Part shown: positions 35,195 to 46,870 of the stretch, piece after piece
How positions within the stretch are numbered: position 1 is the first letter of the stretch
Layout: each line of letters begins with the position of its first letter
Source of the DNA: Rhytidiadelphus loreus
Lineage: Eukaryota; Streptophyta; Bryopsida; Hypnales; Hylocomiaceae
DNA: 64,000 bases
Reading direction: 5' to 3'
Assembly: GCA_947034895.1 (NCBI GenBank)
Contig: OX344764.1
Span: 18,104,001-18,168,000 of the forward strand
The notes under the pieces: model-generated
Database searches by the model: none
Seen by the model: the letters and a program-made list of their open reading frames with translations, nothing else
Told to the model about the DNA's origin: nothing
Translations under genes and position numbers: made by a program

Positions 35195-36020
35195 TCTCTC
35201 AATCCAGTAGAATGTCCCGCTACTGCTTCACAGATTCCACTTTAATTAAATTCAATAAACAATTCTTCGCATTCATATCCGGCTCTCTCATGTCACAAGA
35301 ACTTGAATACAAATGCGAAACCAAGGAGTTCGCTGATTCTTCCATTCCATACCATAGTAAGACCAGAGATTGCAATCCCGACGCTCTCAATCCAATCGAA
35401 TGTCCAGCTACAGCTTCACAGCTTCCACTTGAATCGAATTTTATACGCAATTCATTACATTCGCATCCGGCTTCGAACTGTCACAAGAAGTTGCATGCAA
35501 ATGTGATTCTAAAGAGTTCGCCGATTCTTGCGCACCGCAACAACGACAGCGCGCAATCTTCCTGCTCCAATCCTGAAATGAAATTCCAACTGCCGAAGAC
35601 TGAAAATCCTTGGAACATCAAATTAGAAACCTAATTTGAGTGAACATGAAGGACGAGCCACAGCGCGCTCTTCCTGAGGATAAGAGATGAAATTCGGAAT
35701 TCAAATTGAGGCGGCCGGACAAATACACTCTGCCAGGAATCATAACACGTAGCGGGATGGACACAAGCATCAAACGGGCGACAATGCAGGGGTGGCAAGC
35801 GGAGAGGAGAAGGCGAGGTGGCGCCCTGTCGAATAAAGGCAGCTGTGACGCTCACTCGCCATAGCCAAGCCTTCTGAGTTTCAGGCGCTCAGACACTCAA
35901 TACGGAGTACTTTCTTTCGCAGTCGTGACTCTTTCGAATGTACGAGAATGAGATGAGGATGAAAATGAGGATGAAAAACGTCGTTTTCAATCCATGTGTA
36001 CTTGGAGTTCTGTATGCATT
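35195..36020. promoter_or_regulatory. RUS-like gene 5' region with a tandem duplication
   Basis: Upstream of the RUS-like ATG. A stretch of about 150 bp is duplicated at about 35193-35340 and 35385-35530 (shared CTCTCAATCCA, GCTTCACAG, CCACTT, GTCACAAGAA, GAGTTCGC, GATTCTT). The plus-strand frame at 35089-35634 runs through the duplication and is judged a shadow. No TATA box is claimed. Confidence 0.6.
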
Positions 36021-36023
36021 TAG

Positions 36024-36252
36024 TAAACCCTACAAGGATGCCGCAGACACCACGTGTCCAATGGATGACAAAGAATCCTTCTATGTAGGATAAAAGTGCA
36101 CATTGTTCATCCTTGGAATTTTGTGTGAAAAGAGGAAGTCTTGTACAATAGTTTGACCTCTAATGAGTGTTCTTGATTTTTTTAAGCAAATGATTCGCAC
36201 AATACCAAAAAGGATGATTTTCATGATAACCAACTTAGCCTTTTAGGATTAA
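36024..36252. mobile_element. About 221-bp MITE, family C copy (diverged ends)
   Basis: Matches 53132-53353 through most of its length (GGAATTTTGTGTGAAAAGAG, TAGTTTGACCTCTAATGAGTG, GGATGATTTTCATG). The right end CCTTTTAGGATTAA closes on the TTAA at 36249-36252; the left end is decayed (GTAAACCCTACAAGG). Non-coding. Confidence 0.7.
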
Positions 36253-36992
36253 TCCTGAAATGACTGTAAAGACAATTGATGTTCATTAGATGATTTCAAG
36301 GAGGCTTATTAAATGAAAAAAAACATTTTTTCATCCAATTTTTTTGTTTGTAAGACTTGCATGGATGCATTTTCAAGGAAGGGATATTCCATCATGGTGA
36401 CATATTTTGACTTTTCTACACAAGAAGATTCTTAATCCATGCATCACAATGTAGCATATTTTATCAACTTCAAGCTCCTTGCTGTCAATGTGAATTTCAA
36501 ACATAAGAATGATCTTTTTTGAATTTAGGCCCAACTAACAAAATGAATTTTATAAAGTATAATTTATTGAAATTTTGAAAAATTCCTAAAATTGACTATC
36601 ATATTGCAATTTGAACTTTGCACCTATTACTATGGGCTCAAATTTCTAATAATGGAAAAATACAATAAATACTCTTATTCTATGATATTTTGGACCACTA
36701 TATATACTTTATAGGGAAAAAATTCAGATCTCTTGAGGTTACTATGTATTTGATATGAATTTTATTTTTTTATTTTTTGATCACTTCTTTCTTTAGAAAT
36801 TCATAAGTAGTAATTTCAAATATTCACCAAAAAATCTGAAAAAATTAAGACTTATAAAGAAATGTGTTTTCATCTCTCAAAAATAAATACAAAAAAACTT
36901 TCAAGCATAAACAATCACAAAATGGAAGTGTTCAAAGAGAAAGAATTATGATGTTCAATCCCGTGGTCATATTCCCAACTTATTAGGATTAA
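36249..36992. mobile_element. TTAA-flanked non-coding element (family B, copy 2)
   Basis: TTAA at 36249-36252 (shared with the neighbouring MITE) and 36989-36992. The interior, about 736 bp, is homologous to 21563-22327: CATCCAATTTTTTTG, CTCCTTGCTGTCAATGTGAA, CCAACTAACAAAATGAA, TATTGCAATTTGAA. The ends have decayed to TCCTGAAATG and ATTAGGA. Confidence 0.68.
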
Positions 36993-37254
36993 TGGTATAT
37001 TTACATCATTGAATAAAGATTTATTCAATTTTAATTTTTTTTTAAATTTTTAAATTTTTAAATTAAAAATCCATGTAGTGAATTTTAGCACTTTTCATAA
37101 CTTTTATAACAATGTATTGGGGTCGCCAAAACATTATTGAAGGTACAAGGAGATCAAGCCACCTCAGCCTTGGGAAGAATTGCTTATCAATTAAGTCATA
37201 TGGGAACAGGCTTACCTACGAATTCCACTCTGTACCTTAAGTGTACTCATAATA

Positions 37255-37691
37255 TCTGGCGGGCGGAGCTGGGAGCAACCTGATGAGGTGCGGCTAAGCT
37301 TGAGCCGGGGCAGGGGTGGTGCCTGCGGCAGTCCATGACGAGCTGGGCGTCAGGAGGGCAAAAACGTGGAGTTGCGGTCCGTGGAGCTGCAGCTCCACCA
37401 ACATCGATGTCAAACTGCGGAAGTGAGACAGATCCGAAAAATCAGGATCTCACCTGAGCGCTAGATTTGCAGCAAGTGTTGGGAATGCTTCCCCGAACTG
37501 AGCGGCTGGAGAGGAAGTTTTTTGCTGCACAAAATCGCACAAGTGTGAGTCCGTCAGATTTCTCCAAGATTTGCCGCTACAACTCTAGTTTGCATGTCGT
37601 TGTTTCCCCCCGGACTGCCATTGCAACGCCACCCTCCACCCCAACTTTCGCGCTTTCTTCCAACCCCGGACGCATGCAGATTTAAAATGCG
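37255..37691 (+). promoter_or_regulatory. GC-rich LINE 5' region, possible internal promoter
   Basis: Markedly richer in GC than the DNA to its left, with GC boxes such as GGGCGGAGC and GGGGCAGGGG. LINE 5' untranslated regions commonly hold the internal promoter, so that role is inferred from position and composition only. Confidence 0.45.
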
Positions 37692-39254
37692 GTGGCACAC
37701 CCACCGCCAGGTAACCTCACCCCTGCTTTCCTTGCTTTCCTTACTTGTTGGACACTTTTCTATTTCTGCTACAGTCATCTCACAGTCACCAAAAGCACCA
37801 TACTCGCGAACCCCAAGCACACTATAAACCCAGAGCATTACCGCACAACACTCCCTCTTTCTCCTCTACGAGCAACAACTGGGTACATTCTTGATTCATC
37901 ACCGCTACCTGCTCCGATCAATCGTCGATACCTGTGCAGCATCCCGGTCTCTCACCCCCCCCGAACAGCCAACCTTCATCGCAATCGCAGACTCGCCTGC
38001 AACACCCCGGTTGTCTCCACCTTCCCAAGTCGTCGCAATACCGCATCGCTCCCACTCTCTACAGCCGCCACCTTCGCCACCCTCAACCGTATGAAGAGTC
38101 AGCGTAGCAACTGCAAGCCGACAGACCACTCGAAGAAGAAACAGAGCATCTCCCGAGTAGCACCTCCAACCCCAGCCCCGCCGGCAGCAAGTTCTAAATC
38201 GCGCCCGCCTACAGCAAGCTCCAAATCGCGTCCACCTGCAACAAGCTCCACAACACCCCTCCTACACCACCGCAGTCCAACTGCAAATTCAACGTTGCTG
38301 TGCCTGCCGCGCCTGCCGAGTCTGCCGCACCTCCCGCGCCCCTCCAGTTCATCTTTGTTGTCCACCCCAATTGACTCCCCAGACTCACCACTGCTGTGGC
38401 CACGATTTGCTACACCACCACCACAATCCACACGTACAGCAACACGCCTTGCAACCAAAGGTATTAGACTCACCCAAACCTCCTTTTCTTTTGATTTAAT
38501 GAACAAACTTCTTCGTTTTCAGCAGAGACAAGCCAATTTCAGCCTTCCATATTCATACAAAACAAAACTCTTCAATTCCTTGTGTGGAACTCGATATGTT
38601 ACTCTCCTTGCCTTCCATAGGCTTGTCTTAAAAACTTCTTCCATGAGTATTACTTACAAACCCAATCATGTCCGGCAGCTCGACGCCGCCGGGAGGGTTT
38701 GTAATAAATTCTCAGGAAGTTATAGCAATATCCCTGCAATTTTACTAACAAAGCTCCTATATCTCACTTTAGCAAAGCAAACTGAGCCCCATAACTTTAG
38801 TATTATCCCATATTTGCAACAAATACTTAAGCCCACTCACGCCCAAGAGCTCCCTGCCCCTGGGAAGGCTTTTCTACATGCTAAATATCCAAACCATCCC
38901 ACTAACAATGCTTTAGGAATACTTAGAACATTAAAAGATATCACATTTTTGTTATCTCCCAAATCCATCTATATTCTCTCTATAGATTTCTTTTACATTC
39001 CCACTCATGCTCGGGAGTTCTTAGCCCCCGGGAGGGCTCTTGTAAAAAACTCTACACAATTAAAAGAGTACAAATACCCCATTGCTGTGAACCACATGAC
39101 AACCGTCAAACCAATCAAATACTTATCCCAAATCCAAATGCTTATTGGCTCAAAAATTTCTGACACTCCTAAACATAGCTACCTAAGATGTAACACACTA
39201 CCAATTACATTAACACTATCTCTTTGCTTTCAATATCGATTCAATGCAGGAACA
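37692..39254 (+). other. In-frame 5' extension of LINE ORF1 with three periodic repeats
   Basis: Open in the ORF1 frame but begins at a GTG and is rich in Pro, Ser, Thr and Arg (roughly the first 250 codons), more like GC-rich leader than protein. Three related units lie at about 38668, 38834 and 39005, spaced about 165-170 bp (CTCGACGCCGCCGGGAGGG, CTCCCTGCCCCTGGGAAGG, TTCTTAGCCCCCGGGAGGG). In frame they read HVRQLDAAGR, HAQELPAPGK, HAREFLAPGR. They may be leader repeats or true N-terminal repeats. Confidence 0.55.
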
Positions 39255-40934
39255 ATGTCAGATCCTACACACAAGAACAAATCACAGCAAGATATGGCAT
39301 ATCCAGATGAGATTGAAATGGAAGATGTCAATACCCCCTACAAACGCACTACTCCGGAAGCCGGCCAATCTACTCAGAAGAAATCCAAAGACGCCATCAC
39401 CACCATGACTATCCTCAAAGTCCCAATACAGCAAGAATTTTGGTATGGCTTTCCTACTATGGAAACTCTAGCTTACGAAGCTGGCATGCCTCCAATCATC
39501 AACAAAGCATCCATAGCTCAACTCATCACTCAAGGCTATACTCCACAAGAAGCTGAAGAATTTACAAAAGCTCGTATGTCTTTCCCCCGAGTCCAACAAA
39601 AGCTATGGCCAACATCTCGACTCGATGGCGTCGAAGGACAACATTTCAACCAGACACAAATCCCCTTCGATGTTGAGGTAAACATGAATACTCAACTAGC
39701 TCTTGATTACCATATACTGCTACATTTTGAAAAACCTAAAGTACCACTCAACCAAAAGCAAGCCATGTCCAAAGTCTTGATTCGATTTCAGGTAATGAAC
39801 ATACCAATAGGGGATAGCATTGCTGAACCAGTAGCCATCCTTTGTTATGGCCCCAAAACTGCCAAATTTTGGTCTGGCATGGCCAAGATTCATCTGCAAA
39901 ACCCCGAAGTTGACGGCAAGGCACTGCTTCGAGGAACGAGAGTCTTTGCACTCTTACTTGACGATGAAACCCTCACTATTGCCAAGGTTTCCAAATCCTT
40001 TGACCCCATAGCATCTAGCAGCCTACTCTCCGTCAAAATCAACAGCGAAACAATTCGAAATGTGGAATCTCACCATCTTTTCAAACATATATTGGAGGAA
40101 AGTTTCAGCCGGAGTTATGATTTTGAACTAGTCCAAGTTCAAAAATCCATTGCCGAATCCTTCGGGTGGCTACCAACAACATCGCCTGAACAACTCACAA
40201 AGATCAAGCAGTATCGTATTGCAGTATTGGGAGAACTTCTTCAACCTGTCAACCCTAACCTGAACCAGCTCACCCGTGAGGAGGTAAACAAAAGAAACTG
40301 CCTTGTCCTCATTGTCAAGAACATAAACCTTACTAAATCTATTGTTCAAGTGACCCAGGAACTACACAATCACCTCGGCTCCAAGAACATCAAATCCATT
40401 TTCTTCCCACGACACAAAGGTGACTCTCACAGTGGTATAGCCAACGTTGAATGTCTCAATGCTGCTGTCTACAAACAACATGTGAAGAAATTGACACGAC
40501 TACATCATAAGTGGGTGGAGTTTCAACCCCATCCCAACTCTCTTGACGGATCCGTACGTCCCAATGATGACACACTTCACAAATGGGGATTCTTGGACAT
40601 CAACACTGCTTTGGCTGGAATAGTTGAAGCCCTCACAAACAATGCATCAACCTCTGCAAACAAACAATCCCTCAACAGAGAAGAACTATCAACCTTAGTG
40701 GGAGAGGTAGTTGCCAAAGAAAACTCAAAGCTACGAATCAAATTTCAAGCTGATATGAGTCAACTAAAAGAAGAACTTCAAGATGAGGCAAAATCCTATG
40801 CCAACAAGATAGATAAAGAGCTTAGAGGTGCTCTCTCTAATTTAGAAAGCATCCTATGCCAGAGCATACAGGTTGTCAAAAACTTAGCTCGCCCAGCCAT
40901 CAACGCTCCGGAATCTCCTCCACTGCCAAACTAG
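39255..40934 (+). CDS. LINE ORF1 (gag-like) protein
   Basis: 559 residues if the ATG at 39255 (MSDPTHKN) is used, which I prefer because upstream sequence looks like leader. ORF1 proteins of LINEs bind their RNA and act as chaperones. Here a central section (about 335-430; NCLVLIVKNINLTKSIVQVTQEL ... SIFFPRHKGDSHSGIANVECLNA) has the alternating pattern of an RRM-like fold, although that is only pattern judgement. The C-terminal part (STLVGEVVAKENSKLRIKF ... QDEAKSYANKIDKEL) looks coiled-coil. No CCHC knuckle was seen. Overlaps ORF2 by 79 bp in another frame. Confidence 0.7.
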   Translation: MSDPTHKNKSQQDMAYPDEIEMEDVNTPYKRTTPEAGQSTQKKSKDAITTMTILKVPIQQEFWYGFPTMETLAYEAGMPPIINKASIAQLITQGYTPQEAEEFTKARMSFPRVQQKLWPTSRLDGVEGQHFNQTQIPFDVEVNMNTQLALDYHILLHFEKPKVPLNQKQAMSKVLIRFQVMNIPIGDSIAEPVAILCYGPKTAKFWSGMAKIHLQNPEVDGKALLRGTRVFALLLDDETLTIAKVSKSFDPIASSSLLSVKINSETIRNVESHHLFKHILEESFSRSYDFELVQVQKSIAESFGWLPTTSPEQLTKIKQYRIAVLGELLQPVNPNLNQLTREEVNKRNCLVLIVKNINLTKSIVQVTQELHNHLGSKNIKSIFFPRHKGDSHSGIANVECLNAAVYKQHVKKLTRLHHKWVEFQPHPNSLDGSVRPNDDTLHKWGFLDINTALAGIVEALTNNASTSANKQSLNREELSTLVGEVVAKENSKLRIKFQADMSQLKEELQDEAKSYANKIDKELRGALSNLESILCQSIQVVKNLARPAINAPESPPLPN

Positions 40935-43567
40935 TTAGGTCATACAACGCCATTGCCCAAAAAAAGAGTGCCATAGTCATATACCTTAGTCACACATCAC
41001 CCCTTATTAGTACTTACATCATAGTATTGTATACAGCCACCACTTGGCAATATCATTTATATACTTTATGTTTCACATTCACATTCCTTTTTTATAGAAT
41101 TTTCTTTGCATATACTCAATCACATCAATCCAATATATACATGACACTTCTAAACACACATAAACACATTGTCCATAATAAAACGAACAATACACAACAC
41201 ACGCTAAAGCATCATCATAATACAATAAATGCACCAACATCAAAACAAACAAAACTGGCTTGGCCTCCCGACCTTGCACTATTACAAATTACTCAAAATA
41301 AAACTCATAGATCTAAAACAACTAAAACATTCATTCACACATATATATCCCTACTAAAAAACAAAAAAAACTATCCACACATTCCTAACCCCTCAAATAC
41401 AAATAATAAATGTAATTTCAACAAAAAACAAAAACTCCCTACACCACCATCAACAAAACACCAAGTCAATTACAACAACTACAAAGGAATACTTCCAATG
41501 CATCTACTACTTCTCCTTTGTGGCGATATAGAAACAAATCCGGGACCCATGCCCGATATACTCAAAACACACACACCTTCACATAAATATAGAAGTAAAA
41601 TGTATTTTATAACATGCACAATTAAACTACAACCCGAATATCAACACTTAGCAAAAAAATTTGCACCTTTAATACATAATACACACCCTATGCATAATAA
41701 TACAACCAGAAGCTACCCTCACCAATCACAGTACGTTTATCAAAATCAACACCACCCACCACCTCGATTGCTATTTGCGCTCATTGTCACACTCAGTCCA
41801 CAATTAGAAGCTTGTGACCAACTACTAATACAAACAACAACTCCAGATTGGACCACGCTACTACTAGGCAATATGGCTGTACTACAAAATCCACCAGAAA
41901 GACACATTACAACACTGCACCCGTATGAACTATTTAAAAATAACAACCAACAAATAATTGAACCTCTCGAATCCATTCATAAAGAAATATATAACTTCAT
42001 CAACCAAACAAACGAACCCTTAACTCTAGAAACTATGCTCAATAAATTCCCATACTTACCCGAGAACTTACTCATAGAAACATTAAAATGTCATGACACC
42101 CTAGAAGAATATTCTCACCCACCGCCCCTCCCCAATACACCTCCAACATACCCAACAAACATACAAATTAGCAACCCTAACACATGCATCATCACATGGA
42201 ATGCTGCATCAATTAACACAGCTCTACCAAACCTTCAACAATTAATTTCACATACTACAACAACTCCTGCAATAATAATAATTCAAGAAACCAAAATAAC
42301 TGCAACAAAATCCACAAAATACATACAAAATCTATTTCCACAATATAAACTAATATTTAACAATACACATGCATTAACTCGATGTATACAACAAAGAAGA
42401 CCATACATACCAGGACGTGGCGGACTTCTAACCCTTATACACAGAAAATATGCATTCCCTGCAAACATCACCAAAATTCCAACTCCTGCAGAATTTTCAC
42501 AATATCTGCAAATAATAAAAATCGGTAACCACCCTCTCCAACCTTGGTTACTATTCCACATATACATGCCCTCACACATAGATGATTTACAATTAATACC
42601 AAAAATTCAACAAACTATAACCCACCAAATCTCCTTACACCCACAATATACCCACTTGTTGTGTGGCGACTTCAATAGAGACATTGCCCTCATTGGAAGA
42701 CAAAACGAACTCAACATAATTCCACCACAAACAGAAGACATAGATTGGCATACATTCACAAATAACCTGCAACTCACCTATATACCTACTAATAGCCCAT
42801 TTACTAGACAAGGCGGTCAAAACTACACCCAAACTAGCCTAATAGACGGTTTTTACATAAACGCACCTAATACCTCTCTATACACAGCAACCACAAATCA
42901 TAATCACAATCTAAACTCAGACCACTCCCCTGTAACACTACACGTACCACAACATACATTAATAACACGACCCATAACAACAACACAAAATATTCTACCA
43001 AGAATTCTAAATCCCATTCCACAAAAAAATATAGAAATATTTATAACAAAATTTTTCGAAGAACACTCGCTTCAGATAAACGAACTTACCACCACCCTTA
43101 CAAATACACATTTGACACAACAGCATTGGAAAATAGCATGTAACACCTTGGATCACCTTATACAAAGCATATCCAACAAAATACTAGAACACTGCAGTGC
43201 ACCACCAATTCCTCAATTAACAAACCGTACCTCCCAACAAGGCGGTTTTTTACCAAAAAAACTCCAAAAAAAATGGAAAGCCCACCTCTCTACTTACCAT
43301 CTAATTAGAAAAGCAATTTACATAATAAAAAACACAACAAATTGGACAACACATCCAATACTAGAAACACTAAAAAACCACACCCACGTTTACATCCCAC
43401 CACCTACAATACATACAACCACCCCACACAAATGGATCAAAACACTAGCAAAAATAGCCAAAACTGCAAACACACAAGCTCGCAAAATTACCACAAAACA
43501 CACTCAAGATTGTATTAAAAAAGCAATTTCAAAATATAGACAATTGTATGAAAAAAGTCCTAAATAA
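40856..43567 (+). CDS. LINE ORF2, 5' part: 2A-like peptide and APE endonuclease
   Basis: 903 codons from an ATG inside the end of ORF1. Residues 1-220 are Asn/Thr/His-rich. A Leu-rich run then leads into GDIETNPGP (41522-41548, residues 223-231), matching the 2A consensus D-x-E-x-N-P-G-P, at which ribosomes skip a peptide bond between Gly and Pro. An AP-type endonuclease follows: CIITWNAASIN, IIIIQETKI, LLCGDFNRDI, LNSDHSPVTL, with the Asn, Glu, Asp-x-Asn and Asp-His catalytic residues present. It nicks target DNA for target-primed reverse transcription. The frame is broken by two stops in an AAAT repeat (43565-43579) before the RT. Confidence 0.85.
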   Translation: MPEHTGCQKLSSPSHQRSGISSTAKLVRSYNAIAQKKSAIVIYLSHTSPLISTYIIVLYTATTWQYHLYTLCFTFTFLFYRIFFAYTQSHQSNIYMTLLNTHKHIVHNKTNNTQHTLKHHHNTINAPTSKQTKLAWPPDLALLQITQNKTHRSKTTKTFIHTYISLLKNKKNYPHIPNPSNTNNKCNFNKKQKLPTPPSTKHQVNYNNYKGILPMHLLLLLCGDIETNPGPMPDILKTHTPSHKYRSKMYFITCTIKLQPEYQHLAKKFAPLIHNTHPMHNNTTRSYPHQSQYVYQNQHHPPPRLLFALIVTLSPQLEACDQLLIQTTTPDWTTLLLGNMAVLQNPPERHITTLHPYELFKNNNQQIIEPLESIHKEIYNFINQTNEPLTLETMLNKFPYLPENLLIETLKCHDTLEEYSHPPPLPNTPPTYPTNIQISNPNTCIITWNAASINTALPNLQQLISHTTTTPAIIIIQETKITATKSTKYIQNLFPQYKLIFNNTHALTRCIQQRRPYIPGRGGLLTLIHRKYAFPANITKIPTPAEFSQYLQIIKIGNHPLQPWLLFHIYMPSHIDDLQLIPKIQQTITHQISLHPQYTHLLCGDFNRDIALIGRQNELNIIPPQTEDIDWHTFTNNLQLTYIPTNSPFTRQGGQNYTQTSLIDGFYINAPNTSLYTATTNHNHNLNSDHSPVTLHVPQHTLITRPITTTQNILPRILNPIPQKNIEIFITKFFEEHSLQINELTTTLTNTHLTQQHWKIACNTLDHLIQSISNKILEHCSAPPIPQLTNRTSQQGGFLPKKLQKKWKAHLSTYHLIRKAIYIIKNTTNWTTHPILETLKNHTHVYIPPPTIHTTTPHKWIKTLAKIAKTANTQARKITTKHTQDCIKKAISKYRQLYEKSPK
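41522..41548 (+). other. 2A-like stop-carry-on motif
   Basis: Encodes GDIETNPGP preceded by MHLLLLLC, the hydrophobic lead-in usual for 2A-like sequences in animal and trypanosome LINEs. Skipping would release the 230-residue N-terminal tail from the enzyme. Confidence 0.75.
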
Positions 43568-46024
43568 ATAAATAAATAAGTATTTAAAAATCTAAATACA
43601 CCCCCACTCGATTGCATAAAAGACATACATAACAATCTACTAACCAACCCAGATGATATCGCTAATGAAATACACAACCAACAATCAATTAGTAACCGAC
43701 CAACAGTCCCAACATGTTTTTATTTACCAGAACACCCAATACATTGTACGTGTGGAGTGCGACAGTATCCGTGGCATGACTTAAACGGTCTCATCCTAGA
43801 TAAACGTGGAATCCCTGAAACCCCTCTACACCATTATTTCAACAAGGAGACATATGACATATGTCTAAAACACCTATCTAATAACAAAACCCCTGGGCCA
43901 GACTTAATTCCAAATGTAATTTTAAAAAACATGCCAGATAGCTTCCATAACTTACTTTTCCTATTTTTTACACAATGCTACAAACAAAAACAAATCCCAG
44001 CCTCTTGGAAAACTAGTCTAACTATACTACTTTATAAAAAAGGAGACCCTTCCCAACTATCAAACCATAGACCTATTGCTCTTGCAAACACCATATATAA
44101 ATTTTTTACTAGTACTTTAACCCTAATCGTCTCCGCCTATGGCGAAAACCACCAAATCCTACACGATAGCCAAGAAGGATTCAGAGCAGAACGAAGTACA
44201 TCACAACAACTACAACTCCTCATTGCTGCTCTAGAAGATGCAAGATTCACAAACCAAGACATCTATATATTATATATAGATTTTAAAAACGCATTTGGAT
44301 CCATAGATCATGCACGCCTCATGGCTATAATGTTAGATCTTGGATACCCTAAAGACGCAGTAGCACTAATAGGAAATATTTACTCATATACATCTACAAT
44401 ATTTACCGGTGAGCATTTTGGTAAAACTAAACCAATACCTATTCAAAGAGGTACTATCCAAGGAGACACACTAAGCCCTTATCTCTTTCTTATTTTTCTA
44501 GAACCACTACTCAGATGGCTCCAAAGAGGCAATCATGGATATAAATTCGGTACGTCCAAAATAACTTTTAGCTTTGCAGCATACGCAGATGACTTAGCAG
44601 CAGCATCTTCTAAACTCCACTCACTTCAAATCCAACTTGATAAACTTGATAAATATTGTGAATGGGCCGGAATGGATTTGGGAGTACCAAAATGTGCAAT
44701 CATTGGATGCCCAAATAAATCTAAAACAAAATCTGAGACTTTCAAAACTCAAATACATGCTATGAACATTAATTATAGAAACCAACCAATACCAATCCTC
44801 CACCAAAATGAACCGTATACTTACTTAGGTATACAATTAGTACCCTCACTAAAATGGAAATTACAAACACACATCACCACTAAAAAATTAACAAATCAAT
44901 GTACACAACTCATACACTGTCCAGCCACAATAAAACAAAGAATTAATATGGTCGACACCATAATACGTGCCGGCATAGCTTACAGCTTTTATGCAGTCCC
45001 ATATTCCCTACCAACAATCAAAAAATTAGACAAAAAAATCATTGGAATTCAAAAAATCATATGCGGACTACCTAAATGTACTGCAAACGTAATAGCTCAA
45101 CTTCCACACGAACTTTTTGGGCTAGAAGCCTTCTCCCTTAAAAATGCCTATCTACGTTGTATTGGCGAACAGCTTCGCAACGCACTCAATGATCCAGGAA
45201 GATTAGGTACAATATACAAAGGACTCATGCACCACATTTTGGCCAAATATGGTGGTGCAGAAAACATTCCAAGAATCACACAGCACGACTGTGTCAGATC
45301 ACCTACAATACGAACTCTATTTCTACTCAAAAAAGAAGCAGGAATCCACCTCAAAAACGTAACAGAAAGCTTCCAACTAAACGCCACAGAACTTGAACAA
45401 GAATGGATGACACAATCTAACATCACCCTACCACACCAAAACTACAAACTCTCCCTTAAACTTCTACACAAACTTCTACTACTCAACATACACAAAATAA
45501 AACATCTCACACTCCCAAATGGCATAAATTTAATGTCACCTGAAGACTTTACAATATACTATCATACCCCAACGAACATAAAAAAACGGGCTTTGAATAT
45601 AGCAGAACAACTTTTTTGCTACCAAAGGTGTACACTCGAATGTTCAACACCTTGCCTACAACATCCAAAAATACGAACTCTCAAAGCACAATACATATCA
45701 GATAACCGCGATTTAACACCAATAGCTCCACACAACCCTCTGTATCCTTTACCAACACAACCCTCACAACAACAAACTCCCCCTTCACATATTCCAAACA
45801 ACCCACTCAAATTTCCCATATGGAAAATACTAGATCACAATACTAAGGCAACAAAAGACAAATACAAAATTTCAAAAATATATACTACATATCTATGTCA
45901 ATGGGCACCCCATAATAACATAACATATACTAAATGGTTACCACAAAGAGACCTTTTTCCATTTAACCATCCCACTGTAATCGAACATAACACCTCTCTA
46001 CTAACACAGTACTATACACAATAA
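43568..46024 (+). pseudogene. LINE ORF2, middle part: reverse transcriptase
   Basis: Same frame as the endonuclease, but separated by TAA stops within the AAAT tetranucleotide run. Open from 43580. RT motifs in order: KTPGPDLIPN, HRPIALANTIYKFF, QEGFRAERSTSQQ, ILYIDFKNAFGSIDH, RGTIQGDTLSPYLF, the catalytic AAYADDLAAAS, and a thumb-like YLGIQLVPSLKWK. It copies element RNA at the nicked target. The frame stops at a single TAA (46022-46024), after which it is open again to 46870. Confidence 0.88.
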
Positions 46025-46870
46025 CAACATAAGCACTATACAAACATTATTAGGGCAAATTTTGATCACGAACAAACAAGAGATGTACGGTTCATTCCAC
46101 CCCCAACAATCATTCCACACACATACATCTCCCCCATCGAATGCAACCCTGAAAAAGACATACTAACAAACACACACACTCTCCTCACACAAAACGAACT
46201 AACACACATATACTTAGACACCGGCAAACACCTGATTACAATTCCCACTACCAGATTGCAATGGCTATGGAAACAATTTCACACATCCATCTATAATACA
46301 CATGAATTGGTTCCACCTACACAACCATTTGAAACTGAGATCGTATGGCTATACCAACGATATAAATACAAAAAATCCAAAAATCCACTACACACGCAAC
46401 AACACACTCTTCCACAAAGCATACTAGACTCACTAACAACAACATTCAACATATCCCACTCATATTTTTCTTCACCCATTACATGTTCTACCAAAATTAC
46501 ACAATTCTACTCTCTATATGAAAGAGATAAAATCTTTGGATCACTTGGCAAAGCCTTTGACTACAAATGGAAAGGCATAGGATTTGCACACCCAAACAAT
46601 GAAGAAACAGCCCAACAAGCACTACATTGGTCTAGACTAGCAGCCAAACATGATCAAAGCACCATAACTATACTTGTCATACCAGACATAAACAGGTATC
46701 AAAATTTCTCCCCCCACATTGGACCATTCAAAGATACACATGTCATTGCCCATTTTGCCGCAGACACTATTATATATGATGAACCCACAATTCCCATAGA
46801 AATAAATAAAAAAACCTCATATAGAACCCCTTGCAATACACATTTTCTGTATCTATCACCATTCGCATAG
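46025..46870 (+). pseudogene. LINE ORF2, region between RT and RNase H
   Basis: Continues the RT frame directly after the stop at 46022-46024, open to a TAG at 46868-46870. Contains FGSLGKAFDYKWKGIGFAHPNNEE and SRLAAKHDQSTITILVIPDIN, which I cannot assign to a known domain. The next long frame starts one register away at about 46880, so there is probably a frameshift near 46850-46870. Confidence 0.7.

Noticed and set aside
35089..35634. 181-codon plus-strand frame opposite the RUS-like gene
   Set aside because: Overlaps antisense to the RUS first exon and the duplicated leader; no recognisable domain and the spliced minus-strand gene explains the region.
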